A DNA stretch of 64,000 nt from positions 4,937-68,936 of the forward strand of contig NW_014578122.1 of assembly GCF_000485595.1 (NCBI RefSeq), read 5' to 3'. Below, in pieces: positions 46,330 through 58,712 of the stretch. Within the stretch, counting starts at the first letter, position 1; each line of letters starts with the position of its first letter. Source of the DNA: Priapulus caudatus (lineage: Eukaryota; Priapulida; Priapulimorpha; Priapulimorphida; Priapulidae). The position numbers and the translations under genes are program-made. The notes under the pieces were generated by a model. That model saw only the letters and a program-made list of their open reading frames with translations, was not told the origin of the DNA and searched no databases.

Positions 46330-47439
46330 AACACGCGCGCGCGGCCGCACTCACGGACGGACGGAGTGAGAGACGGATGGTAGGAGTGAGAGACGGACGG
46401 TCGGAGTGAGGGACGGACGGACGGAGTGAAGGACGGATGGACGGAGTGAGAGACGGATGGACGGAGTGAGGGACGGACGGACGGACGGAGTGAGGGACGG
46501 ATGGTCGGAGTGAGGGACGGATGGACGGACGGAGTGAGGGACGGGCGGACGGAGTGAGGGACGGACGGAGAGAGGAAGGGACGGATGGATAGAGTGAGGG
46601 ACGGATGGATGGAGTGAGGGATGGACGGACACTCACGATTAGAACATTGTATATAACAAGCACCTTACTTCAGCACAACAGTAAAATGTCCCGGACCCTA
46701 ACTAACTGAACATGCCTCAAATTAATTAACTAATTGCAATGAGATTTTTGTTAGGTAAAGAGTTCCTTGTCAACAGCTTCCTTCACTGCTTGTTAACTTC
46801 TGTGAGGGCACGCGTCCGAATCCCATACGATGTGAGCGACCCGAGACGTTTGATTTGATTGAGATGCAACGACACTACTCCAGAGACGTTACCACAGCAG
46901 GCAGACATGCTCTCTAAATAATTGACGTGACATTAGGCTGTTCCTAATGGCAGACTATGGATATTCTGTCGCGTAAGCACTGTGTGTGTATGAATGCGTG
47001 GACTGTTATGTGCCGAGCTGACGCACACTAACCCAGATGTAATCCAGTGGAAGTGATGCAAGTGTAAATGAAATGATATGGAAGATGGTCAAATATGGAG
47101 CACTGGCCGCGCATAGAAGAGAAGTGCGCGCGGCAGAGGGAAAAGAAAAGATAACATGGTGGATCCGTGCGCCATAATGCAAGCCAGCGCATGGATCCAA
47201 AGAAAAGACTAGGTGACAGAAGGTGTTCCTGCTCAGGGTGGCATGTAGGAACCGCTGCAGTATATATAGTCTATTTCACGCAGCTGTGCCTTATTTCCCA
47301 GTCCGCTGCGCCTTGATGAACAGTACTAGTAGAGTTCATTAAGCATTTGAACTCGTTAACGATGTGTATTTCGGAGTAAATAAGGCTACGTGTGTTAAAA
47401 TATATATCGAGTGGACAGCGGTAAATACAGCACCCGGCT

Positions 47440-47633
47440 GTTAGATGCGATATGATATGACTACTAGGCACTTAGGATATGACTACTAGGCACTTAAAAA
47501 AAACAAAAAACTTAACCCTAACCCTAACCTAACCTAAACCCTAAACCTAACATAAACCCTAACCCTAACCTTAAAAAAAAAAAAAATTAAATTAAATTAA
47601 AGTGCCTAGTAGTCATATCATATCGCATCTAAC
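47440..47633. mobile_element. Small inverted-repeat element with telomere-like core, copy B
   Basis: Same arms as 41350-41541, with a cleaner core of CCCTAACCCTAACC and CCTAAACCCTAAACC repeats (47514-47570). Confidence 0.8.
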
Positions 47634-50189
47634 TGCCGATTGCGTAAATACATACCGGCTGATATACAGTCTGCAGCCGGATATACGCGCGAAGCGCGCA
47701 AACGCCGCGCAGCGGCGACACAATGACTTAATCGCTGCCCTTATTTAGAATACTTTCACGAAGCCCTTCTGGGTATAGGATAAAGCCGTATAATCGGTCA
47801 ATTGAGCAGTTCTGGCCATTGCAGAAGCCTTTCGACTCTGCACGTAGTGCGAGAATAAATCGAATGGTCTTAATTCGTACTTTGTTTGGTTGGCGCGTTT
47901 GGTTTTTTTCTATAAAAGCGATTTCTAATTTATTTAATTTAACGCCCTGAAGTTATTCTCGTACATATCGCGGCCCATAGATCGCGCCACGAGGCTCTCT
48001 TCGAGGCATTTCGCACAGAAATTTCCTGAGACTGCCCCGCGGTCCAGAGTTTCAGGACCAGGTTTTCTGGACCAGAGTTTCTGGTCCAGTCTAACTCGAA
48101 TCGTGACGTCGCGTTTTCATTATCGTAGCCATGTGCGTTCTCCTTATGAACCTGTTGACCCCGCGCTCGCAATCTCCTCTCTAGCCGTTTTGCCGTTTTT
48201 GCATATTACCAGCCACTGGCAGCAAGATCAAGCCCGCACGATAAGAGCACACAACTGAATGATCAGTTTTGTTTAGATTGAGCCACTAGCGCACATTAAG
48301 ACTGGTATTACATTCCACACACTACGGCTACGAATACTTGTATACTACAAGTACATGTTACAATAATTACTACTAAGTACTACTATAGTACTAGTAGTAG
48401 TAGTACTACTAAGTTACCAGACTACTAGTACTAGTACTGTAACTACCAGGACGCGCAAGGAGCTAATAGTAATAGTAATAATGGACTACTCTGTTACTAG
48501 TAATTAACTTACTAATAATGACGAACCCTAACCATAACCCTAACCTATTATATTGATATAATATTATATTTATATTGATGTAAATGACATTGGTTTTATT
48601 GCCCATGCATACATTGGGCGCCATATAATATTGGGAGCCATGTTCTCTATCCTTGAACCACTAGTACTACTAGACTACTATACGACTAGCAAGAAACGCT
48701 CTTTGCTAGGTTAGAATACCCTTAGGCTATACTAGACACAGCACTTGAAGCGTTCAATAAAATCATATGCTAACTAAATACGAAATCTATTACTACGCAA
48801 TTGTTAATGTCTAGTATAGGCTACTCTCTTTCAAGAAGGTTGCGAAGGTGCAGAAGCTATTAATATAGACTAGGATCGCCTCCCACCTCGATTGCCATTG
48901 AGTGACTAAGCTAAGCGCCGATGAGGTGGCGAGAGAGTGCCAGTCTATGGGCTATAGGCGGCCGGCAGGCGGGCGCACTGCTTCCAAACTCCCCGTACGA
49001 GCCTCGCCATTGAACGGGTTTGCAAAAACGTTGCAGCGTTGGGGGCGCGAAGAGCGCCGGTAGGTTTTCGTGGATTCTGACAGCCGTTTCCATTACTGGC
49101 AGGTTCGCGAATGTCAAATTCGAACAGTCTTTTGTGATTTCGCGTGACACAGCTCGGTATACGGAAGCAGATTACCTCGTTACATGTTTTTATAACAATC
49201 CAACATCGTTGGACGTCCCCAAATGTCTAACTTGCCTCTGTGTCCCCCACTAAAATTGCGGACTGTCGGCCGTGGCAAGCTATGGATGCCGTGCGCCGCC
49301 AATTCATTCGGCGCACGGATCCATAGCTCCGCGCTGCATACTGTCGTAGACGTTCCCGAGCGGTCCGAGTTGCGCCTTGCCGTGGAACTGCGCGAAAGAT
49401 CTGTCGCTTCAGCGCGCTTGGATCAACATCTCCCTTTCGGCAACGCTTCTCTAGATCCCGTCTCATGCTGGATTGTCTTCCCCATTACGCTTGCGCAGCA
49501 TCGACCCGTTGCACGTAGACTGTACTGCGGTATGAGGGGGTAGACGGTAGACTGGTAGCGCTGCAGTTCGCTGCATGTCAAAATGGAAGCTTGTTGATCA
49601 AGGGCTTGGAAACATTCTAGGCCTATTTTCTCACAATTTTACATGGCTTCTCGCGGGCCACCAAGAATAGATGCCATAGTTCTTTTGTTTTTCATTTTCC
49701 AACATAAGTGGCAATGAAATTTAACTGAAGTACAGCGCTTGTGATCTTATGTTTACCATACCATCTCGGATAAAACACAAAGGTTTGCTTCGAACTGTTT
49801 GATTACCAAACTTAACGGCACTTTTTCGAGCGATCGCATAAATCATCGGCAGGAGAATTCGTATTGAGCAGTGATCGCCGTCTCCGTGTACGTGTCCGCT
49901 CGCGGACGGGTATCGTTTAACTCACTATAAGGGCGAAGCGTTAGAAATGGAACTAAATAGAACTAGCATTCTTCTACATATTTAATAAACGTGACGCTGA
50001 GTGCTTAATGTATAAAACTGCAGAAACTGATATTTTACTGAGGTTAATTTCCATTCAATAGATCCGTCGTCTTTGTCGCTGCTGACTATTATGTCGCATG
50101 CGTAGTGGTAGTCTTGCATGCTTTGAATGATGCGAAAAAATATGTTTACCAAAGCGCTGAGAGATCAAGTTTTCGGACATTTCTCATGC

Positions 50190-50622
50190 ACGCACGGAAC
50201 GCGCGCAGCACACACACACACGTCCCCACACAGCCACACGACACACACACACACACGCCAACAGTCACACACACACCGACGCAAACACCCGCACACACAC
50301 CACAGCTACGCACACAGAACATACACACACACAGACAACACCACACACACCAGAGCAACACACACCGCGCACACACACACGACAGACAGACAGACAGACA
50401 GACACACACACGCACACGCAACAACACACAAATACATACACACACACGCACACACAGACGCACACACACACACGCGCCGCACATACAGCACACACAGCCA
50501 CACACACACCACACACCACACACATACACCACACACACACACACCAATGACACACAACAACGGTCACACACACACCACACACCCAACACACACTACGCGC
50601 ACACACACAAAACAACAAACAG
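50190..50622. repeat. (CA)n-rich array, copy B
   Basis: Counterpart of 44055-44516 with many indels. Confidence 0.93.
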
Positions 50623-52384
50623 GAGCGCGCGCAAAGAAAGAGAAAGAAAGGGAGTGATAGACGCATATTACATACCTTAGTTATACGCTCAATGAATGTC
50701 AGCATATATCTTATGAGATTGGGCAACGTGCCGTATCATCAAAAGGCTTTATTATTCTATTTTTGTGGCCTGCATGTGCGAAAGCAATTCTCAGCAGGAA
50801 TTGTCCCGACACGTCCGCCTACCGTAGCATGCACTAATTACTCGTTAAAATTCTAATTACTGCATGAACGTCACCGTAAGTGTCCGCCATCTATTCAGGC
50901 GGCTGGACCGCAGAAGACAATTACGGCATGAAGAGGCTGCGGCGATGCATTCAAATGACTAATTAATGCATTTCGAAGCAGCAGTATTGTAACTTGTTCT
51001 AAGCTATCATTCATCGCAGACTTGATCGCACGGGCTAGTGTTTCTCCAAATAGTTTCACGCGGCAGACTATATACTGCTGATCTGCATCGTAGTAGGGTC
51101 TTCGTATGTCGCCCACTGTCACGCTATCCGCCTGCTATCTGCCTCGTGCCATCTAGCTTCTCTAGTGTATCCTTCCCCCTACCATGGTACACCTACGGCC
51201 AACCGTCTCCGCCGTACTCTAACTTCCTCTAGTACCAATCCCTCATCACTCTTATTACTTCTTCCCGATTCTACACTTGTTCTCAACTTTCTCCGTTTAA
51301 AGCTACCTCCTTTAATTATTTACTTTCTCCCTCTTCCTCTCCTCTATTTCTCCTACGTGGATTAATTCCTCTGTCTGTTCGTCCTTGGGTACATTCCCTT
51401 ACCATTTCTCTTGGCATGATCGTCCACGGCCACTTATATGCCTTCTTTGTTCCTGCCTTTCATAGGCGACTCATACCAATTAGAGACCAGCTTTTGCACG
51501 CATTAATAATATATATATATATAGGCACAGAGAGAGAGGATAAATATAGGCAATAATATAGGACGAATGTAGAGCTGATGTGTAGTCACTACTGTAGTTT
51601 AGTATTAGCGGCACGCAACGCAATTACACTAGGAGCTAAAGTTCATGGTCGTTGTTTATTTACTAAAAATAAGGGGTTTTGTCCAACGGAGATTGGAAGG
51701 AGAATCGGTCGTCGCACCTCATTTAGCACTATTAAGGCATTATAACACGATTCATAGCGATCAACTTGCTGCGGCATGCCAGTAGTTGCTTCCGGCATGG
51801 TACTCCAATCACATCTTCGAAAAGGTGAACATGCTGATGACAGAACTCTAGGGGCGGAATTGTAATCTCTAAAACACGAGCGAAACATTCACACAACTTA
51901 ACTAGTGCGATTGTGCAATGTGAGTAGCTCTTCCTCAATAAGGTTCTACTTAGTCGAAATCAGATTTCAGTGGCTAAAGGCCTTGAGCGATGCTGTCTGT
52001 CTGAGGAAGCCGAGGACTGCAAATAGGCTAGTTATAGGCACGTTTTTTTTAGTTTTTCGCAGTATCTGGCTCTCATTGGAAAATCCTGCGACGGTCAATT
52101 TCCAGCTAGAGGGCTCACGGCCAGCTTCCTTGATAACGAAGATAGATCCGAATTTCGCAGGTCATAATGACACTTATTAGTGGCGACCGCAGTCGGCGAG
52201 GCACGTTGCAGTGTAATGGCTCTATATATTTAATGCAAGCACATCCTTCAAGTAGAAAGTAACTGTCTTAACCTCGCCTCGGCAGCATAACAGATTTTAA
52301 CGGACACCCCGGAAGCGAGTTTATAGTTGTCTGATGTGTAACGTACCTCGCGGTGCAACGATACACCCTGGCGACACGTTACTG

Positions 52385-53952
52385 ACGTGTGTGTACCTCC
52401 CGTCCACGAATACAGCCCTTCCGACATCGCTAAGGCTACCGATCGTGTGTGTACCTCCCCGTGGCCACGGGATACACCTGCCGACACGTTACGACGTTTG
52501 TGTACGCTCCGCCGTACACGAATACACCCTGCCGACACGTACGACGTGTGTGTAGCCTGCCGCCCTGGCAGGTATACAACGCCTGCCGACACGAGCTACG
52601 CGACGTCTCCGGGTACCTCTCGTGGCCCGATACACCGGCGACACGTTACGGAACGTGTGGCGTACATCCCCGTGCACCGGATATACACCTGCGACACGTT
52701 ACCGACGTGTACGTACCTCCCCGTGGAACGGATACACGTTGCCGACACGTTACCGACGTGTGTGGTTACTCTCCGTGGGCACGGATAACCCCTCCACACG
52801 CTGCCGACGTGTGTGTACCTCCCCGTGCACGGATACACCCTGCCGACACGTTACCGACGTTTGTGTACCTCCCCGTACACGGATACACCCTGCCGACACG
52901 TTACCGACGTGTGTGTACCTCCCGGCAGTGTATACACGCCTGCGCGAACGCTACCGACGTCTACGTTACGCTCTCCGGTGCCCGGATACGGCACACGTTA
53001 CCGATGTGTGCGTTACATGCGCCGTGGCACGGATACATCCCTGCGACACGTTAACCCGACGTGTACGTACCGTCCGCGTGCAGCGGATCACGCCTGCGAC
53101 ACGCTTACCGAGTTGTGTGTACCTCAGCCATGCACGATACACCCTGCGACACGTTTAACTGGACGTGTGTGTACCTCCCCGTTCACGATACACCCTGCCG
53201 ACACGTTACCCGGACGTGTGACGTACCTCCCCGTGCACGGATAGCAGCCCTGCCGACAGTTAACGACGTACTTACGTACCGTCCCGTACACGATACACCC
53301 TGCCGCACGTAACGACGTTAACGTACATCCCGGTACACGGATACACCCTCGACACGTTACGACGGTACGTACCTCCCGTACAGTCGGATACACCCTGCCG
53401 ACACGTTACCGACGTGTGTGTACCTAGGCGTGCACGGATACACTCTGCAGACACGTTACCGACGTTTGTGTACCTCCCCGTGCACGGATACACCGACTGC
53501 CGACAGCGTTACGACGTGTACGTACTCGCCGTGCGCGGATACACCCTGCTACACGTTACCGACGTGGTACGTACCTCCCCGGTGCACGGATACACCCTGC
53601 CCGACACGTTTACAACGTGTACGTACTCCCGCTGCACGGATACACCCTGCCGACACGCTAACGTGAACCCGACAGTGTGTGTACCTCGCCGTGCACGGAT
53701 ACACCCTGCCGACACGTTCCGGACGTGTACGTATACCTGCCCCGTACACGATACATCCCTGGCCGACACGTTACGACGTGTGTGTACCTAGGCGTGCACG
53801 GATACATCTGCAGACAACGTACGACGTGTGCGTACCTCCCCGTGCACGGATACACCCTGCCGACACGTTACCGACGTGTACGTACCTCCCCGTGCACGGA
53901 TACACCCTGCCGACACGTTACCGACGTGTACGTACCTCGCCGTGCGCGTGTA
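52385..53952. repeat. Long 50-bp minisatellite array
   Basis: About 30 units of the 50-base repeat (core CCCCGTGCACGGATACACCC, then TGCCGACACGTTACCGACGT). Units at both edges are regular; the middle has many one-base indels. ORFs across it are artefacts. The units abut one another, so it is not a CRISPR array. Confidence 0.95.
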
Positions 53953-54317
53953 TTGTCAAGTCAGTGTGTTGTCGGCGTGATAACAATAGCTTTACAATCG
54001 CATTTTATAATTAGGTTACAATCGCGCGTGTCTTAAACGCGGCGTTATTCGTTGATCGAACGCGATTTCTGGCTTTTAGCTAATTTTGGCTTTAGAGTTC
54101 TATAATTGCTGCACATTGATTTGCGTAAGCGCATCAATTGATCATGCCAAGACGCGCAGCATTGGCATTGCTCTCATAATTATTAGCGTGCGAAACCTTG
54201 TGTATTTGAAGGCATACTTTCAGTCGGGCACAAAGCCCCAATAAATTGGCTAACGCGACCTACAATGGACACCGTTCCTATGATCGCAGAGAGGCGGTTG
54301 CTCTGACACGGTGGATG
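53953..54317. other. No gene seen
   Basis: Unique-looking sequence without a supportable ORF. Confidence 0.5.
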
Positions 54318-54392
54318 GTAGCTCTAGTACTATAGCCCGGTACAGTTCCTACCAATCTGTACGCGGCTATAGTAGGCCGCTACTAGAGCTAC
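54318..54392. repeat. Imperfect hairpin
   Basis: GTAGCTCTAGTACTATAGCC (54318-54337) pairs with 54365-54392, apart from a 6-base GGCCGC interruption in the right arm. Confidence 0.65.
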
Positions 54393-54421
54393 GGTGATGG
54401 CCTGATGCTACACACGGCTTC

Positions 54422-57178
54422 CGGTGTCGCCGAAAAATATTCTGACGAGTGCGAAATATATGAATAGCCCCGCCCCGCCCGCGACCCCGACCAATGACAG
54501 CTTCGTCTTTGTGTTACGATACGCTTGTGCACACTCCTGCCAAGTTCTGCCCATGCCAGTTCTGGTACAGCTAGGTAGCGAAGGAGCAGTGTAGGGAGGG
54601 GAGGGGGAGGGAGGAGGAAGTTTAGAGTAGTACTAGTAGGGTGGAGTAGGGAGAACTGGTGGAAAGGCAGGGGGAGAAGCTGGTGGAGAAGGAGGAAGGG
54701 AGAAGCTGGTGGATGAAGGAGGAGGGGAGAAGGAGAAGCTGGTGGAGGAGGAAAGAGGGGGAGAAGGGAGAAGCTGGTGAGAAGGAGGGGGGAGAAGCTG
54801 GTGGAGAAGGAGGAGGGGGAGAAGGGAGAAGCTGGTAGAAGAAGGAGGGGGAGAAGCTGGTGGAGAAGGAGCAGGGGGAGAAGCTGGTGGAGAAGGAGGA
54901 GGGGGAGAAGGCTGTGCAGAAGGAGGAGGGGGAGGGGAGAAGCTCGGTGGAGAAGGAGGGGAAAGCTGTGGAGAAAGGAGGAAGGGGGGAAAGCTGGTTG
55001 GAGAAGGGGAGGGGGAGAAGGGCAGAAGCTGATGGAGAAGGAGGGGGGAGAAGGGAGAAGCTGATATGGAGAAGGAGGAGGGGAGAAGCTGGTGGAGAAG
55101 GAGAAGGCGGGAGAAGGTTTGTGGAGAAGGAGGGGGAGAAGGGGAGAAGCTGGTGGAGAAGAAGGAGGGGGAGAAGGGAGAAGCTGGTGGAGAAGGGAGA
55201 AGCTGGTAGAGAAGGAGGAGGGGAGAGAAGGTGTGGAGCAAAGGAGGAGGGGGAAAAGGGAGATAGCTGATTGGTAGAAGGAGGGGGAGAAGCTGGTGGA
55301 GGAGGAGGGAGGAAAGGGGGAGAAGCTGGTTGAGGAATGGAGGAGGGGGAGAAGCTGGAGGAGAAAGGAAGGAGAAAGGGAGTAAGCTGGGTGGAAAGGA
55401 GNNNNNNNNNNNNNNNNNNNNNNNNNCCTTCTCCACCTAGCTTCTCCCTCCGCCTTCTCACACCACCTACCTCCTTCTCGACCACCTCCTCCACCAGGCT
55501 TGCTCCCGTCGCTCTTCTCCAGCCAGGCTTCGTCCGCCGCGTGCGGCCCCACCTTGCTCCCTTGGCGTCCCTGGCTGCCTCTTGTCTGTCCCAGGCTTCG
55601 TCCCCCTTCCTCCTCGCTCCCCAGCTTCTGCCCTGTCTCGCCCTCCTTGCTTCTCACACCCAGCTTCTCCCTTCTCCCCCTGCCGTTCGCTTCGTCGCAT
55701 ATCACTTCATCCCCCCTTCGCTCCTCCACCAGCTTCTCCCTTCTCCCCCTCCTCCTTCTGCCACGCAGCCTTCTCCTTTCTCGCCCTGCCTCCTCTCCAC
55801 AGGCTTCTCGGCCGCCTCCTCCTTGCTGCCACCGAGTTCTCCGTTCCCCCTCCGTCCGGTTCATCCACCTCCTGTGCTGCCCTCGTCCTTCGCATTCGTC
55901 ACCAGGCTTCTCCCCCTCTCCTTCCTCCAGCGGCAGCTTTCTCCCTTCTCCCCCTCCTTCTTTCGTCTAACCAGCTTCTCCCTTCTCCCCTCCTTCTCTC
56001 CAAGCTTCTCCCCCCTCCTCTTCTCCACCAGGTGTCGTTCGCGCCTCTTCCTGTGTCGTCACCAGCTTCTCCGCTCTCCTCAGCTTCTCGCGTCACTTGC
56101 TGCCCTGTCTGCCACCCTCCTCCTTCGGTCGCAGCGTAGGCTTCTTCCCCCGCGTCCGTCATTCACCACCTCTCCTTCTCCACCGACCTGCCGGTCCACC
56201 GAGCTTCTCGCCGCTCCTCGCTTCTCCACCACTTCTCCCATTCTCCCTCTCCTCCTACTCCAGCCAGGGCTTCGTCCCCGCTCGCTGTCTGCGACCGGAG
56301 CTTCTGCGCGTTCGGTCCCCGCGTCCTTCTTCGTCACAGATAGGCTTCCTCCCGGTTCTCCCGCTGCTCCTGTCTCGCACAGCTGTTTCCCCTCTTCCGT
56401 CCTCGACCAGCTTGGCTCCCTTCTCCCCCTGCCTTTCTCACGCAGGCGTCTCCCCTTGCCGTCTTCTTCCAGCCAGCTTCTGCCCCTCTTTGTCCACCAG
56501 GCTTCTCGCCCCTCTTCCTCTTCCACAGCTTCTGCTCGGCTTCTCCCCCTCCCGCTGTGTCGTCCTCAGCTTCTCCCCCGCTGCTGTCTCCACCCAGCGC
56601 TCCTCCTTGGCGTGGGCCGGACCAGCCTTCCTCACCAGTTCTTCCCTTCTCCCCCTCCTCCTTCTCTACCAGCTTCTCCCTTCTCCACCAGCTTCTCCCT
56701 TCTCCACCAGCTTCTCCCTTCTCCACCAGCTTCTCCCTTCTCCACCAGCTTCTCCCTTCTCCACCACCTTCTCCACCAGCTTCTCCCCCTCCTCCTTCTC
56801 CACCACCTTCTCCCCCTCCTCCTTCTCTACCAGCTTCTCCCTTCTCCACCAGCTTCTCCCTTCTCCCCCTCCTCCTTCTCCACCACCTTCTCCATCAGCT
56901 TCTCCCCCTCCTCCTTCTCCACCACCTTCTCCCCCTCCTCCTTCTCTACCAGCTTCTCCCTTCTCCACCAGCTTCTCCCTTCTCCCTTCTCCCCCTCCTC
57001 CTTCTCCACCACCTTCTCCCTTCTCCTCTTCCTCCTTCTCCACCAGCTCACAAAGACGCTCACAAAGACGAGCTGTGATTAGTCGGGTCGGGACGCACGC
57101 GAAGTGCGCATGCGCATAGGCGCGGGGGGCGGGGCTATCTCATATATTTCGCAAGTCATAAATTTCGCGCTACACCGG
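54422..57178. mobile_element. Foldback-like element with minisatellite arms
   Basis: The outer ends are inverted repeats: TGCGAAATATATGA(...)TAGCCCCGCC at about 54450-54480 matches the reverse complement of 57123-57153, with weaker inverted homology out to 54422 and 57178. The left inner arm (54590-55401) is a polypurine GGAGAAGCTGGTGGAGAAGG array; the right inner arm (55427-57050) is its reverse-complement type. A 25-N gap lies at the junction. Foldback elements with long inverted repeats built from tandem subrepeats are known in Drosophila. Long ORFs here are low complexity (SPPP/EKEEGE) and not genes. Confidence 0.65.
55402..55426. other. Assembly gap, 25 N
   Basis: It lies where the polypurine arm turns into the polypyrimidine arm, so the centre of the inverted repeat is not resolved. 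Confidence 0.99.
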
Positions 57179-57203
57179 GTCGTACAGGCTGAAAGCCTAT
57201 CTG

Positions 57204-57300
57204 ACCTGCTAGCAACATTAGCCTGCTTGCAACATAGCCTGCTGGCAACACTAGCCTGCTAGCAACACTAGCCTGCTAGCAACATTAGCCTGCTAGCCAC
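57204..57300. repeat. 18-bp tandem repeat
   Basis: About five units of TAGCCTGCTAGCAACA(C/T)T. No coding. Confidence 0.9.
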
Positions 57301-57434
57301 TCTACGATGATGAGCATGAGATGCAGCGGGCAGATATACTTGCTGGTCTATAGAGGGTTCCGCGAATTTTCAAATTACCCACAATGCAACGCCGCTGGCC
57401 ATGAGGGTTCCAGAAACCAGTTCAAGCATGGTAC

Positions 57435-57598
57435 ATGTACATTGAGCAACGCACCTCTGCTAATTTTATTCGCCTATTAAGCAAATCCATCACAACGCCG
57501 CTCTCCTGCGGTGTTGTCAACTGCAGCAATCGGTATCAGAGAAAGCCACACAGCGTTTTTAGGCTGCCTAGCGTGATCACAACCCAAGGTAAAGTGAC
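57435..57598 (+). CDS. THAP-type zinc-finger exon (partial)
   Basis: An open frame from ATG 57435 to a donor (CAAG followed by GTAAAG at 57599) gives about 54 residues. The end shows the first half of a THAP domain: CGVVNCSNRYQRKPHSVFRLPSVITTQG, i.e. the C-x(4)-C pair and the conserved FRLP segment (quoted here as seen in residues about 28-54: CGVVNCSNRY, then FRLPSVITTQ). THAP domains bind DNA through a C2CH zinc site; the remaining Cys, His and AVPTIF-type end should be in a following exon, not found. It could belong to a THAP gene or to a DNA transposon of the P/Kolobok type. A spliced exon is supported by the donor; the start is uncertain because 20 residues precede the first Cys. Confidence 0.6.
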
Positions 57599-57791
57599 GA
57601 GACCAGGCGGACCACAGACGCTTGGAGCATTTTAAAAAAAAGCAATGCTGAATAAACACGAAATGTATTTACTACCAATGTCTTAATGTTTCTCTACTCT
57701 CTTTCGCCTAGTATTGCCAATAATTACCTGTAAATGCCAGTCAAATGATCCTCTGCAACACACAGGTACACCGCGCGCACGGCACACGCCG

Positions 57792-58060
57792 CTACACATT
57801 TACACTTATATAATACCATAATACATATATCGCCGGCATCCAGTAGGCAGCTGTTTGAGGGGGGGTAGTGATTTCTCTTGCACGTGCAGTATACTCTACA
57901 TAAAATAGCACCGAGGCAACATGTGAACAGAATTCACCAAGCCCGGCTTTACAATTACAGTGTGCTGACATGATGCTTGTCCCATATTCTCTCATCGTGA
58001 CCCATGCACGGATAGAGAGATGGTATAATCATAGACTGGGAGTGCATAACACGTGCTCGG
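57792..58060 (-). pseudogene. SWIM-type zinc-finger fragment
   Basis: On the minus strand the frame from 57995 contains SAHCNCKAGLGEFCSH, which fits CxCx(n)CxH of SWIM zinc fingers, followed by VASVLFYVEYTAR and TAAYWMPAI. The same sense extends upstream (RAWVTMREYGTSIM) to about 58060 with one probable frameshift before an HSQ block. SWIM domains bind zinc and often DNA or protein. In marine invertebrates I remember this form in multi-copy proteins with THAP or YqaJ-like nuclease domains. Only this exon-sized piece is present, convergent to the THAP exon, so the two cannot be one gene as they stand. Confidence 0.65.
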
Positions 58061-58530
58061 ATAACGGAGATGGGACTCTCACTGTTCATATGATAGATGT
58101 AGACTGATACACCACTAACCCAACCGCAGAACAGTCGATCGTAGGCATCCAGGCTTTTGTGGTTCTAAAAGTCCTTGAGAGTATAAAATTGTCTCGGTTA
58201 GAATGTTAGCTAGGTAGTCAATTCACGAGATCCAAAGAAGTACGTGATGGGCACAAATTGTGGTCGTCGCTCCTTTCTCGTACGGGTGTCGATTCCCAAT
58301 GCACGCAATTTTCTCGAGATAGCGTGCTTTTAATTGGCTACGTTGTATAGTGAATCAAAGTACTTGTCCATATACTACGTACACTTCAGACAGGTGGCAA
58401 ATGTGCATACACCAGTTGTTATAAAACGCTGCGTTTGATAGCTATATGCAGTAAAATCTGTGAAATTTCTGAACACTCGCGATGTAAACAAACTCAAGTC
58501 CATGGACATATGTGTTGCGTGCAATCTCGC
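58061..58530. other. No gene seen
   Basis: Unique sequence with only short ORFs. Confidence 0.5.
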
Positions 58531-58712
58531 GACGCTAATAAACCTGCATGCAAAGCCCGGCAAACCCGGACCTGTGTAATCTCATTGAACGCTAGCGGAG
58601 CAACCCAACCCACGCTGATAAACCTGCCTGCAACACCCTGTAAAACCGGGTCTGCACAATAATATCGAACTAGCACCTCAACACGCGCTGGTAAACCTGT
58701 CTGCAAAACCGG
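58531..58712. repeat. Tandem repeat, about 72-80 bp unit
   Basis: CGCT(A/G)(A/G)TAAACCTGC(A/C)TGCAA recurs at 58533, 58613 and 58685, with ACCGGG-type sequence after it. Diverged units. Confidence 0.75.

Larger units (their letters stand above)
46330..52384. repeat. Tandem duplication of about 6.1 kb, copy B
   Basis: It matches copy A (40244-46216) throughout, with frequent single-base indels and a net gain of about 70 bases. No N gap lies between A and B. It contains the counterparts of each copy A repeat, including the inverted-repeat element (47440-47633) and a CA array (50190-50620). No gene is supported. Confidence 0.92.

Noticed and set aside
52385-53952. Possible CRISPR array in the 50-bp repeat
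   Set aside because: The full 50 bases repeat; no spacers, no cas genes.
54389-57119. ORFs of 290-581 codons on both strands (Ser/Pro/Leu or Glu/Lys/Gly rich)
   Set aside because: They follow the GGAGAAGCTGGT minisatellite and even cross the N gap; no domain or normal composition.
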